A DNA stretch of 64,000 bases from Pseudomonadota bacterium (GCA_023388075.1 JAEWGX010000127.1:1-64000), one strand, 5' to 3'. Positions 52,128 through 61,976 are shown, numbered from the stretch's first letter. Numbers and translations: made by a program. Notes: generated by a model from the letters alone, not told the origin.

Positions 52128-53306
52128 TCAGTGCGCGGGCGGCATGGTGCCGATCCCGGCCCCGACCGGAGTGGCCCGCGACGCGCCGGCCTCGATCCGG
52201 GCGGCGATGCGGCGGCCGCGTTCGCGCCAGGGGACCTCGATGAAGCGGTAGCAGAGCATCGAGAGGCCGAACACCACCGCGAGGAACAGGACGCCGACCA
52301 GGTGCTTGGCCGGCTCCGGCACGCTGCGCCCGGGCCAGTCCAGCACGGTCTGCACGCAGACGTGGGTGAGGTAGATCGCGTAGCTGTGCAGGCCCAGCCA
52401 CTGCATCGGCCGGGTCTGCAGTCCGCGGGCGACGATGCCGTCGTCCGAGAGCAGCACCAGCACAAGCAGCGCGAACACGAACGGGATCGCGAGCTGCGCG
52501 ACGCCGAGCTGCGGCTGGCGCGCCACCAGCACCAGCGCGAGCAGCGCGGCCAGGAGCTGGACCGCACCGAGCACGGCCGGGCGGGAGGCGATGGCGCGCC
52601 AGGCGACCGCGCTGCCCAGCCGCACCCAGCAATGATGGACCAGCACGCCGAGGAAGAAGCTGAGCAGGCCGCGCGGCATCCCCTGCACGTCCAGGGTCAC
52701 GGCTTTGGCGGGCGCACCGGCCCAGCGGAACGCAAACCAGGCCGTGCAGGCGGCGACGATACCGGCGCCGAGCAGGATGCGGGCGCGCTCGCCACGCACC
52801 AGCAGCATCGCCACGCCGAACAGCAGGTACATCCAGAGCTCGACCGAGATCGACCAGGACGGATAGTTGTGCAATTCGCGCTGCACGATGCCGACACCGT
52901 GCAGCAGCAGCATCTCGAGCGCCAGGTAGTCGGCGTCGAAGAACGGAATCGCGAACGGCTTCTCGCTGCCCACGACGATGCCGCGCTGGGCGAGCAGCCA
53001 CTTGGCGGACTGGACCGCCAGCGCGGTCGCGATCACGGCGAACGTGGTCACCACGTGCAGCGGGTAGAGGCGGAAGAAGCGCCGCACCATGAAGGCGCGC
53101 AGGTTCGCGGACGACTCGAGGCGGCCGGCGTAGGCGGCAGCCATGACGCAGCCACTCACGACGAAGAACAGGTCGACGAACAGCCAGGCATGCTGCAGCA
53201 CCGGCCACTGTGCCGGCGTTCCGCCCCACCGTCCGTACACATAGGCGTGAAAGAGCGCCACCAGCAGCGCGGCCAGTCCCCGCAGCCCCTCGATCGATCG
53301 AACCAT
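52128..53306 (-). CDS. Acyltransferase 3 family membrane protein (OafA/YrhL type)
   Basis: This 392-residue polytopic inner-membrane acyltransferase has about ten helices. Family motifs are RSIEGLRGLAALLVALFHAY with the conserved Arg and His, and FVDLFFVVSGCVMA. FMVRRFFRLYPLHVV and LHSYAIYLTHV follow. Such enzymes O-acetylate O-antigen, exopolysaccharide or peptidoglycan. The gene is divergent from glnE. Confidence 0.92.
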   Translation of the reverse strand: MVRSIEGLRGLAALLVALFHAYVYGRWGGTPAQWPVLQHAWLFVDLFFVVSGCVMAAAYAGRLESSANLRAFMVRRFFRLYPLHVVTTFAVIATALAVQSAKWLLAQRGIVVGSEKPFAIPFFDADYLALEMLLLHGVGIVQRELHNYPSWSISVELWMYLLFGVAMLLVRGERARILLGAGIVAACTAWFAFRWAGAPAKAVTLDVQGMPRGLLSFFLGVLVHHCWVRLGSAVAWRAIASRPAVLGAVQLLAALLALVLVARQPQLGVAQLAIPFVFALLVLVLLSDDGIVARGLQTRPMQWLGLHSYAIYLTHVCVQTVLDWPGRSVPEPAKHLVGVLFLAVVFGLSMLCYRFIEVPWRERGRRIAARIEAGASRATPVGAGIGTMPPAH

Positions 53307-53437
53307 GTCACCACCCGAAAGACGAAACGCGATGCGGCCGCGAGCGCGGTCCTTTCGCCATGATCACCGCAGTGCCGGGCGGGCCGGGTGAGAAATGTTA
53401 CGCTTTGGGCAACCCGCGGCCGACGCACAGGACCGAC

Positions 53438-56224
53438 ATGACGAGCGCTGACCAGGATCCCGTGGCCGGGTTCGCGGCCGAAGCCCATTCGGGATGGTTC
53501 TGCCGCGCCCTCGGCCCGCTGCGCGCGCGCGACGACGGCTCGCTCGATGCGCTGCGCGCGCTAGTCGCCGCGCCGGTCACGCCGCAGGCGATTCGGGATC
53601 TCTGGCGGGTGCGCTGCCTGCCGGCCGCCGCCAGCGACGGACCCGAGGCGACGCTTCGCCGGTTCCGCAACCTGGTGATGATGGCGATCATGGAGCGCGA
53701 CCTGCGCGGTCTCGCGCCGCTGCCGGAGGTCTGTGCCGCCAACACGGCGCTCGCGCAGACCTGCATTGAGCACGCCCTGCACCTGGCCGCCAGGGAGTTC
53801 GCCGATGCCGGCAGAACGCTGCTGGACGACGAAGGCAAGCCGCAGGACGTGCTTGTGGTCGCCATGGGCAAGCTGGGCGGCGGCGAGCTCAACGCCTCGT
53901 CGGATGTCGACCTGGTCTACGTGATGCGCGACCAGGGCGCGTCGCTCCAGGCTGCCGAACGGATCACCCGGCGCATGACCCAGCTGCTCGCGCAGCCCAC
54001 CGGCGACGGCTTCGTGTTCCGCGTGGACACGCGGCTGAGGCCCTACGGCGACTCCGGACCGCCGGTCACGACGCTCGGCATGCTGGAGCAGTATTTCTAC
54101 GAGCAGGGTCGCGAATGGGAGCGCTTCGCCTGGCTGAAGGCCCGCGTCATCGCGACCTCCGGCCTCGCGCCGGCCGAGGCCACCGAGGCGGACGAAGTGG
54201 CGCTGATGCAGCTGGTCACCCCGTTCGTCTTCCGTCGCTATCTCGACTACGACGCCTTCTCGGCGCTCGCGCGCGTGCACGACCTGATCCGCGAGGAGGC
54301 CGGCAGGGAGGCGCTGCGCCGGGAGCGCGGCGAGAACGGGGGCTTCGACGTGAAGCTCGGACGCGGCGGCATCCGCGAGGTGGAGTTCAGCGCGCAGCTG
54401 TTCCAGATCGTGCGCGGCGGCCAGGACCCGCTGCTGCGCGAGCGCAGCACACCGGGCGCGCTGCGGCGGCTCGCCCAGCGACGGCTGCTCGAGCCGGAAA
54501 CGGTCCAGGCATTGATCGATGCCTGGACGCTCCTGCGTCGCACCGAGCATGCCCTCCAGTACCGGGAGGACGAGCAGACCCACTGGCTGCCGCAGGCCGA
54601 GGAGCGGCGCACCGCGATCGCGGCGATGCTCGGCATGGACGCGGTCGGATTCGATGCCGCGCTGACCCGGGCGCGCCAGGCCGTGGCGACCGTCTTCGAC
54701 GATCTCCTTGCGCCGGCGCGCGGCGAGACGCCGCCTGCGGCGGGCGCGGACGCGAACGCGGGAGAGCCGCCGGCGGTGGTGCTGGACGAGGACGGCACGC
54801 GCCGGATCGCCGGCCTGCGCGAGTCGCGCCGCTATCGCCTCGCGAGCGCGGACACCCGCGAGCGCATCGAGCGACTCCTGGAGCGATCGCTTCGCCTGGG
54901 CCCGTCCGCCGACCCGGACGACGGGACCGACAGCGCCGATATCGGGACCTGGATCGGCCGGCTCTGCGACCTGCTCGAGTCGATCGCCGGTCGCCCCGCC
55001 TACCTCACCCTGCTCGACGAGCATCCGGCCGCGTTCGCGCACCTGCTGCGTATCGTCGCCAAGGCGAAGTGGGCCGCGGAGTACCTGCTGCTGCACCCGG
55101 TGGTGCTCGACGAGCTGCTCGACGGACAGTTGCTCGAGCCGCTCGACTGCGAACGCTGGGGGCGGGAGCTACGCGAGCAGCTCGCGGCGACGACCCTGGC
55201 CGGGGTGCCCGGGGCGCCCGCCGGGCCGGACGCGCCGGACGTCGAGCGCCAGATGGACGCGATGCGCGAAGCGCATCATGGCGCGGTGTTCCGGCTGCTC
55301 GCGCAGGACCTGGAAGGCAAGCTCACCGTCGAGGCGCTCGGCGACCAGCTGAGCGCGCTCGCCGACCAGGTGCTGCAGATCACGATGGAGCTCGTCTGGT
55401 CCCAGCTCCCCCGGCGGCATCGCGAGACGCCGCGCTTCACGATCGTCGCCTACGGCAAGCTCGGCGGCAAGGAGCTTGGCTACGCTTCGGACCTCGATTT
55501 GGTCTTCCTCTACGAGGACGAGCACGAGGACGCGCTGCAGCGCTACTCGCAGCTGGCTCAGCGCATCGCCAACTGGATGTCGACGCGGACGGCGGCCGGG
55601 CTGCTGTTCGAGATCGACCTGCGGCTGCGACCGAACGGGAATGCCGGACTGCTGGTCTCGAGCCTACGCGCCTTCGAGCTCTACCAGACCGAATCCGCAT
55701 GGATGTGGGAGCACCAGGCGCTCACCCGGGCGCGGGCCTGCGCCGGGGACCCCGACATCGGACAGCGCTTCGAGGAGCTGCGTCGCAGCATCCTCGCGCG
55801 ACCACGGGACCGTACCGCGCTCGCCAACGAGATCCTCGCCATGCGCAGCCGCATGCACGAGGGCCATCCCAACCGCAGCGCGCTCTTCGACCTGAAGCAC
55901 GATGCCGGCGGCATGGTGGACATCGAGTTCATGGTGCAGTACCTCGTGCTGGCCTGGGGCGCCACCTGCCCCGAGTTGCTCGACAACAAGGGCAACATCG
56001 AGCTGCTGCGGCGCTGCGGCGCCGCGGGTCTGCTCGATGCGGACGAGGCAGCGGCGATCGCGGACATCTATCGCCACTATCGCAAGCTGCAGCACGCGTT
56101 GCGCCTGAACGATGCGGAGTACGCGCGCGTCGCGCCGGAGTCGGTCGCCGAGCAGGTGCGGCGGGTCCGTGACGCGTGGCATAGCCTGTTCGGCATCGAT
56201 CGGGTCGAAAAGACCACCGCCTGA
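53438..56224 (+). CDS. glnE: Bifunctional glutamine synthetase adenylyltransferase/adenylyl-removing enzyme
   Basis: It controls glutamine synthetase by attaching or removing AMP, in response to PII and glutamine. ATG 53438 gives 928 residues (E. coli 946). Both nucleotidyltransferase domains are intact: N-terminal GKLGGGELNASSDVDLVYV (removase) and C-terminal YGKLGGKELGYASDLDLVF (transferase), each with the DxD metal pair. FDVKLGRGGIREVEF and DAGGMVDIEFMVQYLVL mark the helical connectors. No gene overlaps it. Confidence 0.96.
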   Translation: MTSADQDPVAGFAAEAHSGWFCRALGPLRARDDGSLDALRALVAAPVTPQAIRDLWRVRCLPAAASDGPEATLRRFRNLVMMAIMERDLRGLAPLPEVCAANTALAQTCIEHALHLAAREFADAGRTLLDDEGKPQDVLVVAMGKLGGGELNASSDVDLVYVMRDQGASLQAAERITRRMTQLLAQPTGDGFVFRVDTRLRPYGDSGPPVTTLGMLEQYFYEQGREWERFAWLKARVIATSGLAPAEATEADEVALMQLVTPFVFRRYLDYDAFSALARVHDLIREEAGREALRRERGENGGFDVKLGRGGIREVEFSAQLFQIVRGGQDPLLRERSTPGALRRLAQRRLLEPETVQALIDAWTLLRRTEHALQYREDEQTHWLPQAEERRTAIAAMLGMDAVGFDAALTRARQAVATVFDDLLAPARGETPPAAGADANAGEPPAVVLDEDGTRRIAGLRESRRYRLASADTRERIERLLERSLRLGPSADPDDGTDSADIGTWIGRLCDLLESIAGRPAYLTLLDEHPAAFAHLLRIVAKAKWAAEYLLLHPVVLDELLDGQLLEPLDCERWGRELREQLAATTLAGVPGAPAGPDAPDVERQMDAMREAHHGAVFRLLAQDLEGKLTVEALGDQLSALADQVLQITMELVWSQLPRRHRETPRFTIVAYGKLGGKELGYASDLDLVFLYEDEHEDALQRYSQLAQRIANWMSTRTAAGLLFEIDLRLRPNGNAGLLVSSLRAFELYQTESAWMWEHQALTRARACAGDPDIGQRFEELRRSILARPRDRTALANEILAMRSRMHEGHPNRSALFDLKHDAGGMVDIEFMVQYLVLAWGATCPELLDNKGNIELLRRCGAAGLLDADEAAAIADIYRHYRKLQHALRLNDAEYARVAPESVAEQVRRVRDAWHSLFGIDRVEKTTA

Positions 56225-56436
56225 CGCGGGTCGTTTCCCCCGCACCCCGGGGGTTCGCTAAGCTTGACGGTCGAGATGCGGCCGCGGGCGACCCGCGGCT
56301 CGCCCCGAGCCACCGAAACGGAAGAACACGGACCCATGTAGCGACACGGCAGCCAGGGATCGCGGTCCCGCGCGGTATGCGCGGCGATCACTGCGTTCAC
56401 GACGATCCGATTCGTCACGACTTTGGCAGCCGCTGC

Positions 56437-57690
56437 ATGTCTTCCTTCAACCGGTCCTCGCGACCGAACTCTCATCAGGCTCACGCATTCCCGGCACCGG
56501 TCGACCGGCTGGAGTCGGTGCAGATGCTTCGCGGCGTGGCCGCGTTGCTGGTGGTCTACAACCACGCCGGGCTCTACCTGGCGCTGTGGCCGCAATCGCT
56601 CGGCGGCGCGTCGTGGCTGGCGCCGGACGACGCCACCGCCCGCATGGGCGCGATCGGCGTCGACCTGTTCTTCGTCATCAGCGGGTTCGTGATGGCGTTG
56701 ACCGCGTCGCGTTTCACGGGCGCGCATGGCGCCGGCACCTTCCTCGCGCTGCGCTTCGTGCGCATCGCGCCGCTCTACTATCTCGCCTGCCTCGCGATGC
56801 TGGCGCTGATCGTGAATCCCGGCGCCTCGGTCGGGCGCGAGACGTTGCTCAACTCGATCACCTTCATCCCGGTGTTCGACGACGCGCGCTATTCGTGGCC
56901 GTTGCACTACCTGGGTTGGACGCTCGCCTTCGAGTTCGTCTTCTACACCTTCGTCGCGGCGCTGGTGGCCGCGGGCTTCTCCGCGCGTCCGTTCGTGCTC
57001 CTTGCCGCGGTCGCCGTCGTCCCACTGGCGGGGTTCGCGATCGACATCGAGCTCGCGGCGTGGCACGTGGTGACCAATCCGATCGTCTGGGAGTTCGGTC
57101 TCGGCGTGGTCGCGTACATGATGTGGAGACGTGGCTGGCTGCCGCGACTCGCGCTGCCGCTCGCGATCGGCCTGGGCACGGCCATCGTCGGGTTCGCGAT
57201 CGTGCTCAGGCTGGCACCGGACGACATGGCGTTGCTCAGCAGGGGCACCGTCCACGGCACCAACAGCCTCGCGCGGGCGTTCTTCTGGGGCGTGCCGGCG
57301 TGGCTCTGCTTCTGCGCCGCGGTGGCCTGGGGCGCGGACCGGCGCGACCGTGGCCATGCGGCGGCGCCGCTGAAGCGGCTGGCGAAGTCGCTGGGGGACG
57401 CCTCCTACTCCATCTACCTTTCGCACCTCGGCGTGGTGCTGCTGCTGCAGAAGATGGTCTCGCGCGTCGCCCTGCCGGCCGACCTGGTGGTGATCGGGAC
57501 GATGATCGTGTCGGCGCTCGTCGGCGTGGTGGTGTACCGCATGGTGGAGGCGCCGCTGCTGAGGATCGGACAGCAGCTGGTGCGCGACCGGGTCCGCACG
57601 GGTCGCGTGGCCGAAGCGCAGGCGCCGCGCGCGGGCCGGGCCGGCGACTCCGGACGGCGCGGCTCGCTACCCGGGGGTCAGCAGCGTTGA
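56437..57690 (+). CDS. Acyltransferase 3 family membrane protein
   Basis: A second acyltransferase-3 protein, 417 residues. The N-terminal motifs are LESVQMLRGVAALLVVYNHAG and VDLFFVISGFVMAL, followed by FLALRFVRIAPLYYLACLA and SYSIYLSHLGVVLL near the end. The His in NHAG and the Arg-Gly pair match the catalytic loop. It lies 212 bp after glnE, while the paralog at 52128 lies on the other side. ATG 56437 is used because the 20 residues upstream lack support. Confidence 0.9.
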   Translation: MSSFNRSSRPNSHQAHAFPAPVDRLESVQMLRGVAALLVVYNHAGLYLALWPQSLGGASWLAPDDATARMGAIGVDLFFVISGFVMALTASRFTGAHGAGTFLALRFVRIAPLYYLACLAMLALIVNPGASVGRETLLNSITFIPVFDDARYSWPLHYLGWTLAFEFVFYTFVAALVAAGFSARPFVLLAAVAVVPLAGFAIDIELAAWHVVTNPIVWEFGLGVVAYMMWRRGWLPRLALPLAIGLGTAIVGFAIVLRLAPDDMALLSRGTVHGTNSLARAFFWGVPAWLCFCAAVAWGADRRDRGHAAAPLKRLAKSLGDASYSIYLSHLGVVLLLQKMVSRVALPADLVVIGTMIVSALVGVVVYRMVEAPLLRIGQQLVRDRVRTGRVAEAQAPRAGRAGDSGRRGSLPGGQQR

Positions 57691-57734
57691 CCTACGGACA
57701 GCGCAGGACTGCCTCCACCGTCGGGCGGCGGCGC

Positions 57735-58925
57735 TCATGCCGATGCCATCTGCCGCTGGCCGCGCAGGCCCAGCCAGACGACCGCGGCGGCCACCACCAG
57801 CACCAGGGGAATGCAGAGCTTGTTGAGAGTCTCCCAGCCGTTGCTGTCCAGCAGGATGCCGGAGGAGGCAGACGAGGTGATCATGGTGACGAAGACCACC
57901 ATGTCGTTGAAACCCTGCACCCGGGTCCGCTCCGCAGGGTGATAGGCATGCGTCAGCAGCGTGGTGGCGCCGGTGTAGGCGAAGTTCCAGCCCACGCCCA
58001 GCAGCGCGAGCGCCACCACGAAGTGCATCACCTCGATTCCATGCAGCGCCACGGCGATGCAGCCGAGCAGGAGCAGGCAGCCGACGAAGATGACCGGCAG
58101 ACTGCCGAAGCGCGTGATCAGCGCGCCGGTGACCAGGCCCGGCGCGAACATGCCGATCACGTGCCATTCCAGCACCAGCGCGGTCGCCGCGTACGGATGG
58201 CTGCAGAGGGCCATCGCGAGCGGCGTCCCCACCATCAGCAGGTTCATGATGCCGTAGGCTCCGGCAGCCGCGAGCACCGCTACCCAGCACACGGGCTGGC
58301 GCAGGATCGCGCCGAGCGGACGCATCGGCCCCTCCGCGGCCGGGCCCGCCCCCTCGGGCAGCCGGAGCAACTGGGCGAGCAGCAGGGAGAGCACGGCGAA
58401 GCCGGCGAGCACCAGGTACGAGCCGGCGTATCTCGCGGGCAGCATGTCCAGCGTGATCTTCGAAACCTCGGGCCCGACGATGCCGCCGACGATGCCGCCC
58501 GTCAGCACGAGCGAGATCGCCCGCGCGCGAAATCCAGGCCGGTAGGCGTCCGCCACGTCCGCGGCCGCGAAGCGGTAGCTCGCGCCGAATGCGTTGTAGG
58601 CGCCGGTGACGAAGGTCGCGGCGGCGAGCAGCCAGAGGCTGCCGATGCTCACGGCGGTGGCAGCGAGCAGCGCGCCGGCTATCGCGAGCAGCGCGCCAAC
58701 GGTGTACCCCTGGCGCCGGCCGCGGCGCCGCATCAGCCGTGCCGCGGGCATCGCGCATACGGCGGCGCCAAGCACATAGCCGGTGACGGGCAGCGTCGCG
58801 AGCGCCTTTTCCGTGGCCAACGCGAAGCCCGCAAGGCTGCTGATCGCGATCAGCGTCGCGTTGTTGGTCAGCAGGAGCGCCTGCATCGTGGCCAGCACGG
58901 CCATCTGGAACCGGAGGGAATTCAC
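57735..58925 (-). CDS. Major facilitator superfamily transporter
   Basis: This membrane carrier has 396 residues and 12 predicted helices. The MFS loop 2-3 signature reads PAARLMRRRGRRQGYTVGA. A central basic loop separates the halves, and the second half repeats the GALITRFGSLPVIFVG pattern. It resembles uncharacterised DHA1-like exporters with RIARLMxRxGRRxGF. Substrate unknown. It is convergent with the acyltransferase gene and divergent from ilvE. Confidence 0.88.
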   Translation of the reverse strand: MNSLRFQMAVLATMQALLLTNNATLIAISSLAGFALATEKALATLPVTGYVLGAAVCAMPAARLMRRRGRRQGYTVGALLAIAGALLAATAVSIGSLWLLAAATFVTGAYNAFGASYRFAAADVADAYRPGFRARAISLVLTGGIVGGIVGPEVSKITLDMLPARYAGSYLVLAGFAVLSLLLAQLLRLPEGAGPAAEGPMRPLGAILRQPVCWVAVLAAAGAYGIMNLLMVGTPLAMALCSHPYAATALVLEWHVIGMFAPGLVTGALITRFGSLPVIFVGCLLLLGCIAVALHGIEVMHFVVALALLGVGWNFAYTGATTLLTHAYHPAERTRVQGFNDMVVFVTMITSSASSGILLDSNGWETLNKLCIPLVLVVAAAVVWLGLRGQRQMASA

Positions 58926-59078
58926 GCCGGCAGTGTATCCGCCCCGACGCTTCCGGCCATGCGTTCTCGCTCACCGGTACGGTCGGTCGCCGCGCGTCCG
59001 GTACGCCCCGGGGCGCCGACCCCCTGCTGATAGAATTCCGCCATGCGGGGCAGGTGCCCTCATGAAAGGAATCCCAAC

Positions 59079-60005
59079 ATGTCGATGGCGGACCGCGACG
59101 GCTTCATCTGGATGGACGGCAAGCTCGTGCCCTGGCGCGAGGCCAACATCCACGTCCTCACGCACAGCCTGCACTACGGCATGGGCGTGTTCGAGGGCGT
59201 CCGGGCCTACAAGACCGGCAGCGGCACGGCCATTTTCCGCTTGCCGGAGCACACCCGCCGGCTGCTCAACTCGGCTCGCATCTTCCAGATGAATCTCGGC
59301 TACGACTTCGATACGCTGGTGGCGGCGCAGAAGGAGGTGGTCCGGGCCAACGAGCTGGAGAGCTGCTACCTGCGCCCGATCGCCTGGCTCGGCTCGGAGA
59401 AGCTCGGCGTCTCGCCCAAGGGCAACACGGTCCATGTGGCAATCGCCGCCTGGCCGTGGGGCGCGTATCTCGGCGAGGACGGCATCGCCAGGGGCATCCG
59501 GGTCCGGACCTCCTCGTTCACCCGCCACCACGTGAACGCGGCGCTGGTGCGCGCGAAGGCGTCCGGCTACTACATCAACTCGATCCTGGCCAACTCCGAG
59601 GCCACCAACGACGGCTACGACGAGGCGCTGCTGCTGGACACCGAAGGCTACGTGTCGGAGGGGTCGGGCGAGAACGTCTTCATCGTCCGGCAAGGTCGCC
59701 TGTACACGCCGGACCTGGCCTCGTGCCTGGACGGCATCACCCGGGACGCGGTGATCACGCTCGCGCGCGACCTCGGCCTGTCGGTTACCGAGAAGCGGAT
59801 CACGCGCGACGAAGTCTACTGTGCCGACGAAGCGTTCTTCACCGGCACCGCGGCGGAGATCACGCCAATCCGCGAGCTCGACAACCGGCCGATCGGCGCC
59901 GGTGCCCGCGGCCCGGTCACCGAGAAGCTGCAGTCGCTCTTCTTCGACGTCGTGGCCGGCAAGGCCGAGAAGTATGGGCATTGGCTGCATCCGGTGAAAG
60001 GATGA
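59079..60005 (+). CDS. ilvE: Branched-chain amino acid aminotransferase
   Basis: It catalyses the last step of Val, Leu and Ile synthesis. It has 308 residues, standard IlvE length. Motifs are DGKLVPWREANIHVLTHSLHYG (split as DGKLVPWREANIHVL and THSLHYGMGVFEGVRAY), PLP Lys160 in VRAKASGYYINS and SEGSGENVFIV. CLDGITRDAVI and EVYCADEAFFTGTAAEITP follow. AAAGGA precedes ATG 59079. The stop overlaps the zinc-finger gene by four bases. This is the housekeeping enzyme; the paralog at 14253–15113 is more divergent. Confidence 0.95.
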   Translation: MSMADRDGFIWMDGKLVPWREANIHVLTHSLHYGMGVFEGVRAYKTGSGTAIFRLPEHTRRLLNSARIFQMNLGYDFDTLVAAQKEVVRANELESCYLRPIAWLGSEKLGVSPKGNTVHVAIAAWPWGAYLGEDGIARGIRVRTSSFTRHHVNAALVRAKASGYYINSILANSEATNDGYDEALLLDTEGYVSEGSGENVFIVRQGRLYTPDLASCLDGITRDAVITLARDLGLSVTEKRITRDEVYCADEAFFTGTAAEITPIRELDNRPIGAGARGPVTEKLQSLFFDVVAGKAEKYGHWLHPVKG

Positions 60006-60232
60006 GCGCCGCGAAAGAGGCGACCGGGGCGCCGGGCGCGGATCCGGCCGCCGCCGGCGTGGTCGAGCTGGAGGGCAAGGACCTGCCGGCCTTCTGCCCG
60101 CATCGGCGCATGCCGCTCTGGAGCCAGCACCCACGCGTCTTTCTCGAGGTTGCGGTCACCGGGCAGGCACGTTGCCCCTACTGCGGCACGCTCTACCGCC
60201 TCAAGCCTGGCACGCTGGTCCGCGGCCACTAG
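60002..60232 (+). CDS. zf-CHCC zinc-finger domain protein
   Basis: This 76-residue protein has the zf-CHCC zinc site: FCPHRR with Cys and His, then ARCPYCGTLYRL with the CxxC. It resembles the bacterial homologues of the mitochondrial complex I subunit NDUFS6. It is translationally coupled to ilvE by the ATGA overlap, an arrangement common in Betaproteobacteria. Confidence 0.88.
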   Translation: MSAAKEATGAPGADPAAAGVVELEGKDLPAFCPHRRMPLWSQHPRVFLEVAVTGQARCPYCGTLYRLKPGTLVRGH

Positions 60233-60289
60233 GAGGCAGTCGGACTTGGCGTTGCGCCCGGGAGCGCGGTGAAACACCCGGAGGAAATC

Positions 60290-60742
60290 ATGCTGGACTG
60301 GACCCAAGTGCTGCGGCTCGCTCGAGACGGCAACCTGCCGCCGCCGCGGCGCATCGAGAAGACCGACGAGCAGTGGCGCGCGGAGCTCTCCCCCGACGTC
60401 TACCGCATCACCCGCCAGGCCGCCACGGAGCGTCCGTTCAGCTCGGAGATGTGCGGCATCTTCGAGCCCGGCCGCTATGCTTGCGCCTGCTGCGGCACCC
60501 TGCTCTTCGACGGCGGCCAGAAGTTCGAGTCCGGCACCGGCTGGCCTTCCTTCTCCCAGCCGCTGGATCTCGCGGCGGTGGCCTACCGCGCGGACCACAG
60601 CCACGGCATGACCCGCATCGAGGCCGTCTGCAACGTCTGCGACGCGCACCTGGGTCACGTCTTTCCGGACGGGCCCCCTCCCACCGGCCTGCGCTACTGC
60701 ATGAACGCGCTGTCCCTGCAGAAGGACGAATCGCCGGCATAG
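60290..60742 (+). CDS. msrB: Peptide methionine-(R)-sulfoxide reductase MsrB
   Basis: It repairs methionine-R-sulfoxide in proteins. The structural zinc sites are YACACCG (Cys65, Cys68) and CNVCDAHLGH (Cys114, Cys117). The catalytic Cys137 is in GLRYCMNAL, and substrate-binding GTGWPSF is present. ATG 60290 gives 150 residues and has GGAGGAA at ideal spacing; the in-frame GTG 60269 would add seven residues. No signal peptide, so cytoplasmic. It interrupts the usual ilvE–zf-CHCC–waaF order. Confidence 0.94.
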   Translation: MLDWTQVLRLARDGNLPPPRRIEKTDEQWRAELSPDVYRITRQAATERPFSSEMCGIFEPGRYACACCGTLLFDGGQKFESGTGWPSFSQPLDLAAVAYRADHSHGMTRIEAVCNVCDAHLGHVFPDGPPPTGLRYCMNALSLQKDESPA

Positions 60743-60920
60743 AACGCCGCCCGCGGGCGTCGGCGCGTCGTTCGTTCGCGCGATTTCGCCTCGATCCGGT
60801 CGCGAGCTTCACGCGAACGTGACATCCTCGACATTTCGGGACTGATCGTCGGGACAGAATCGGCGTCGCACCAGCAAGGGCGCCGCCCTTTGGCATCCGC
60901 CAAGAACCGATGACCTGACC

Positions 60921-61976
60921 TTGTCCCCAGAACAACAATCCCGACGCTCGCTCGTCGTGGCGCCGGCGGCCGTGACCGAAGCCGTGATGGCGCAGCCGCT
61001 CATCGCACTGCTGCGGCGCTTCGATGCCTTCGGCCGGATCGATGTCCTGGCGCATGCCGACGTGGCCGCCGTGTTCCGGGCCGTCCCCGAAGTGGACGAG
61101 GTGGTGCAGACGGACCTGTCCGCCGAGCGCCTGGCGCTGGCAGGTCGTTTCGCGCTGTCGCGCCGGATCGAAGCCCAAGCCTACGACTGCGCCTTCATCC
61201 TGGAGGAAGCCGGCACCGCGGCGCTGGTGCCCTGGCTCGCCCGGATACCGCTGCGGATCGCGCTCGGCGCGAGCGCGCGCTTCGGGCTGGTCAACCGGCC
61301 CGTGCCGGCAGGCGGGGCCGCCGGCCCGGAGAAGTCGATCGCGGACCGCTTCGTCGCGCTGGCCTTCCAGGCCGGCGAATCCCTGCCGCCGGGCATCCCC
61401 GCTCCACAGCTGGCCGCGCCACCGCCGCTCGATCCGGCCCTCGCCCACCGCCTCGGTATCGATCCGGCACGGCCGCTGGTGCTGCTCTGCCCCTCCTCCG
61501 AGCTGGGTCCGACCAGCGAGTGGCCGGCGCGGCACTTCGCCTCGCTCGCGGCGATGGTGGCGATGCAATGGCCCGACAGCTCGATCGGCCTGCTCGGCCG
61601 GCCCCGCGATCGCGAGGTGGCGACGCGCATCGCGCTGCTCTGCGGCGAGTCGCTGCGCAACTGGTGCGGCCAGCTCGACCTGGCGGAGACGCTCGCGGTG
61701 CTGAATCACGCGGCCGCCGTGGTGACCTCCGAATCCCAGTACATGCATCTCGCCGCCGCGCTCGGCCGGCCGCACGTGGCCATCTACGGCGCCGGCGACC
61801 CGCGGGCGGAGCGGATCAGCTCGGCGCGGCGCAGCGTGATGTGGCTGCACCTCGAGTGCAGCCCGTGCCTGGACGCGCACTGCCGTTTCGGGCATATGAA
61901 CTGCGTCACCCAGCAGACACCGGAGCAGGTGTTCGCGGCCCTGCGCAAGACCATGCGGTTCTCGGCCACCGCGTAG
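60921..61976 (+). CDS. ADP-heptose:LPS heptosyltransferase (GT9, WaaF-like)
   Basis: It adds heptose to the lipopolysaccharide inner core on the cytoplasmic face of the inner membrane. It has 351 residues from TTG 60921; no ATG fits. GT9 motifs are the N-terminal VTEAVMAQPLIALLRRF, LCPSSELGPTSEWPARHF in the nucleotide-sugar site, the later VVTSESQYMHLAAALGRPHVAIYGAG and CSPCLDAHCRFGHMNCV. The normal PGAxxGPAKRWP is altered to PSSELGPTSEWP, and the THVG-type Asp-Ser loop reads SESQYMHL, so activity may differ from standard WaaF. Confidence 0.85.
   Translation: MSPEQQSRRSLVVAPAAVTEAVMAQPLIALLRRFDAFGRIDVLAHADVAAVFRAVPEVDEVVQTDLSAERLALAGRFALSRRIEAQAYDCAFILEEAGTAALVPWLARIPLRIALGASARFGLVNRPVPAGGAAGPEKSIADRFVALAFQAGESLPPGIPAPQLAAPPPLDPALAHRLGIDPARPLVLLCPSSELGPTSEWPARHFASLAAMVAMQWPDSSIGLLGRPRDREVATRIALLCGESLRNWCGQLDLAETLAVLNHAAAVVTSESQYMHLAAALGRPHVAIYGAGDPRAERISSARRSVMWLHLECSPCLDAHCRFGHMNCVTQQTPEQVFAALRKTMRFSATA

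Noticed and set aside
60743..60920. Palindrome CGCCCGCGGGCG after msrB as terminator or operator
   Set aside because: It has no loop or T-run and no pairing partner; treated as chance.
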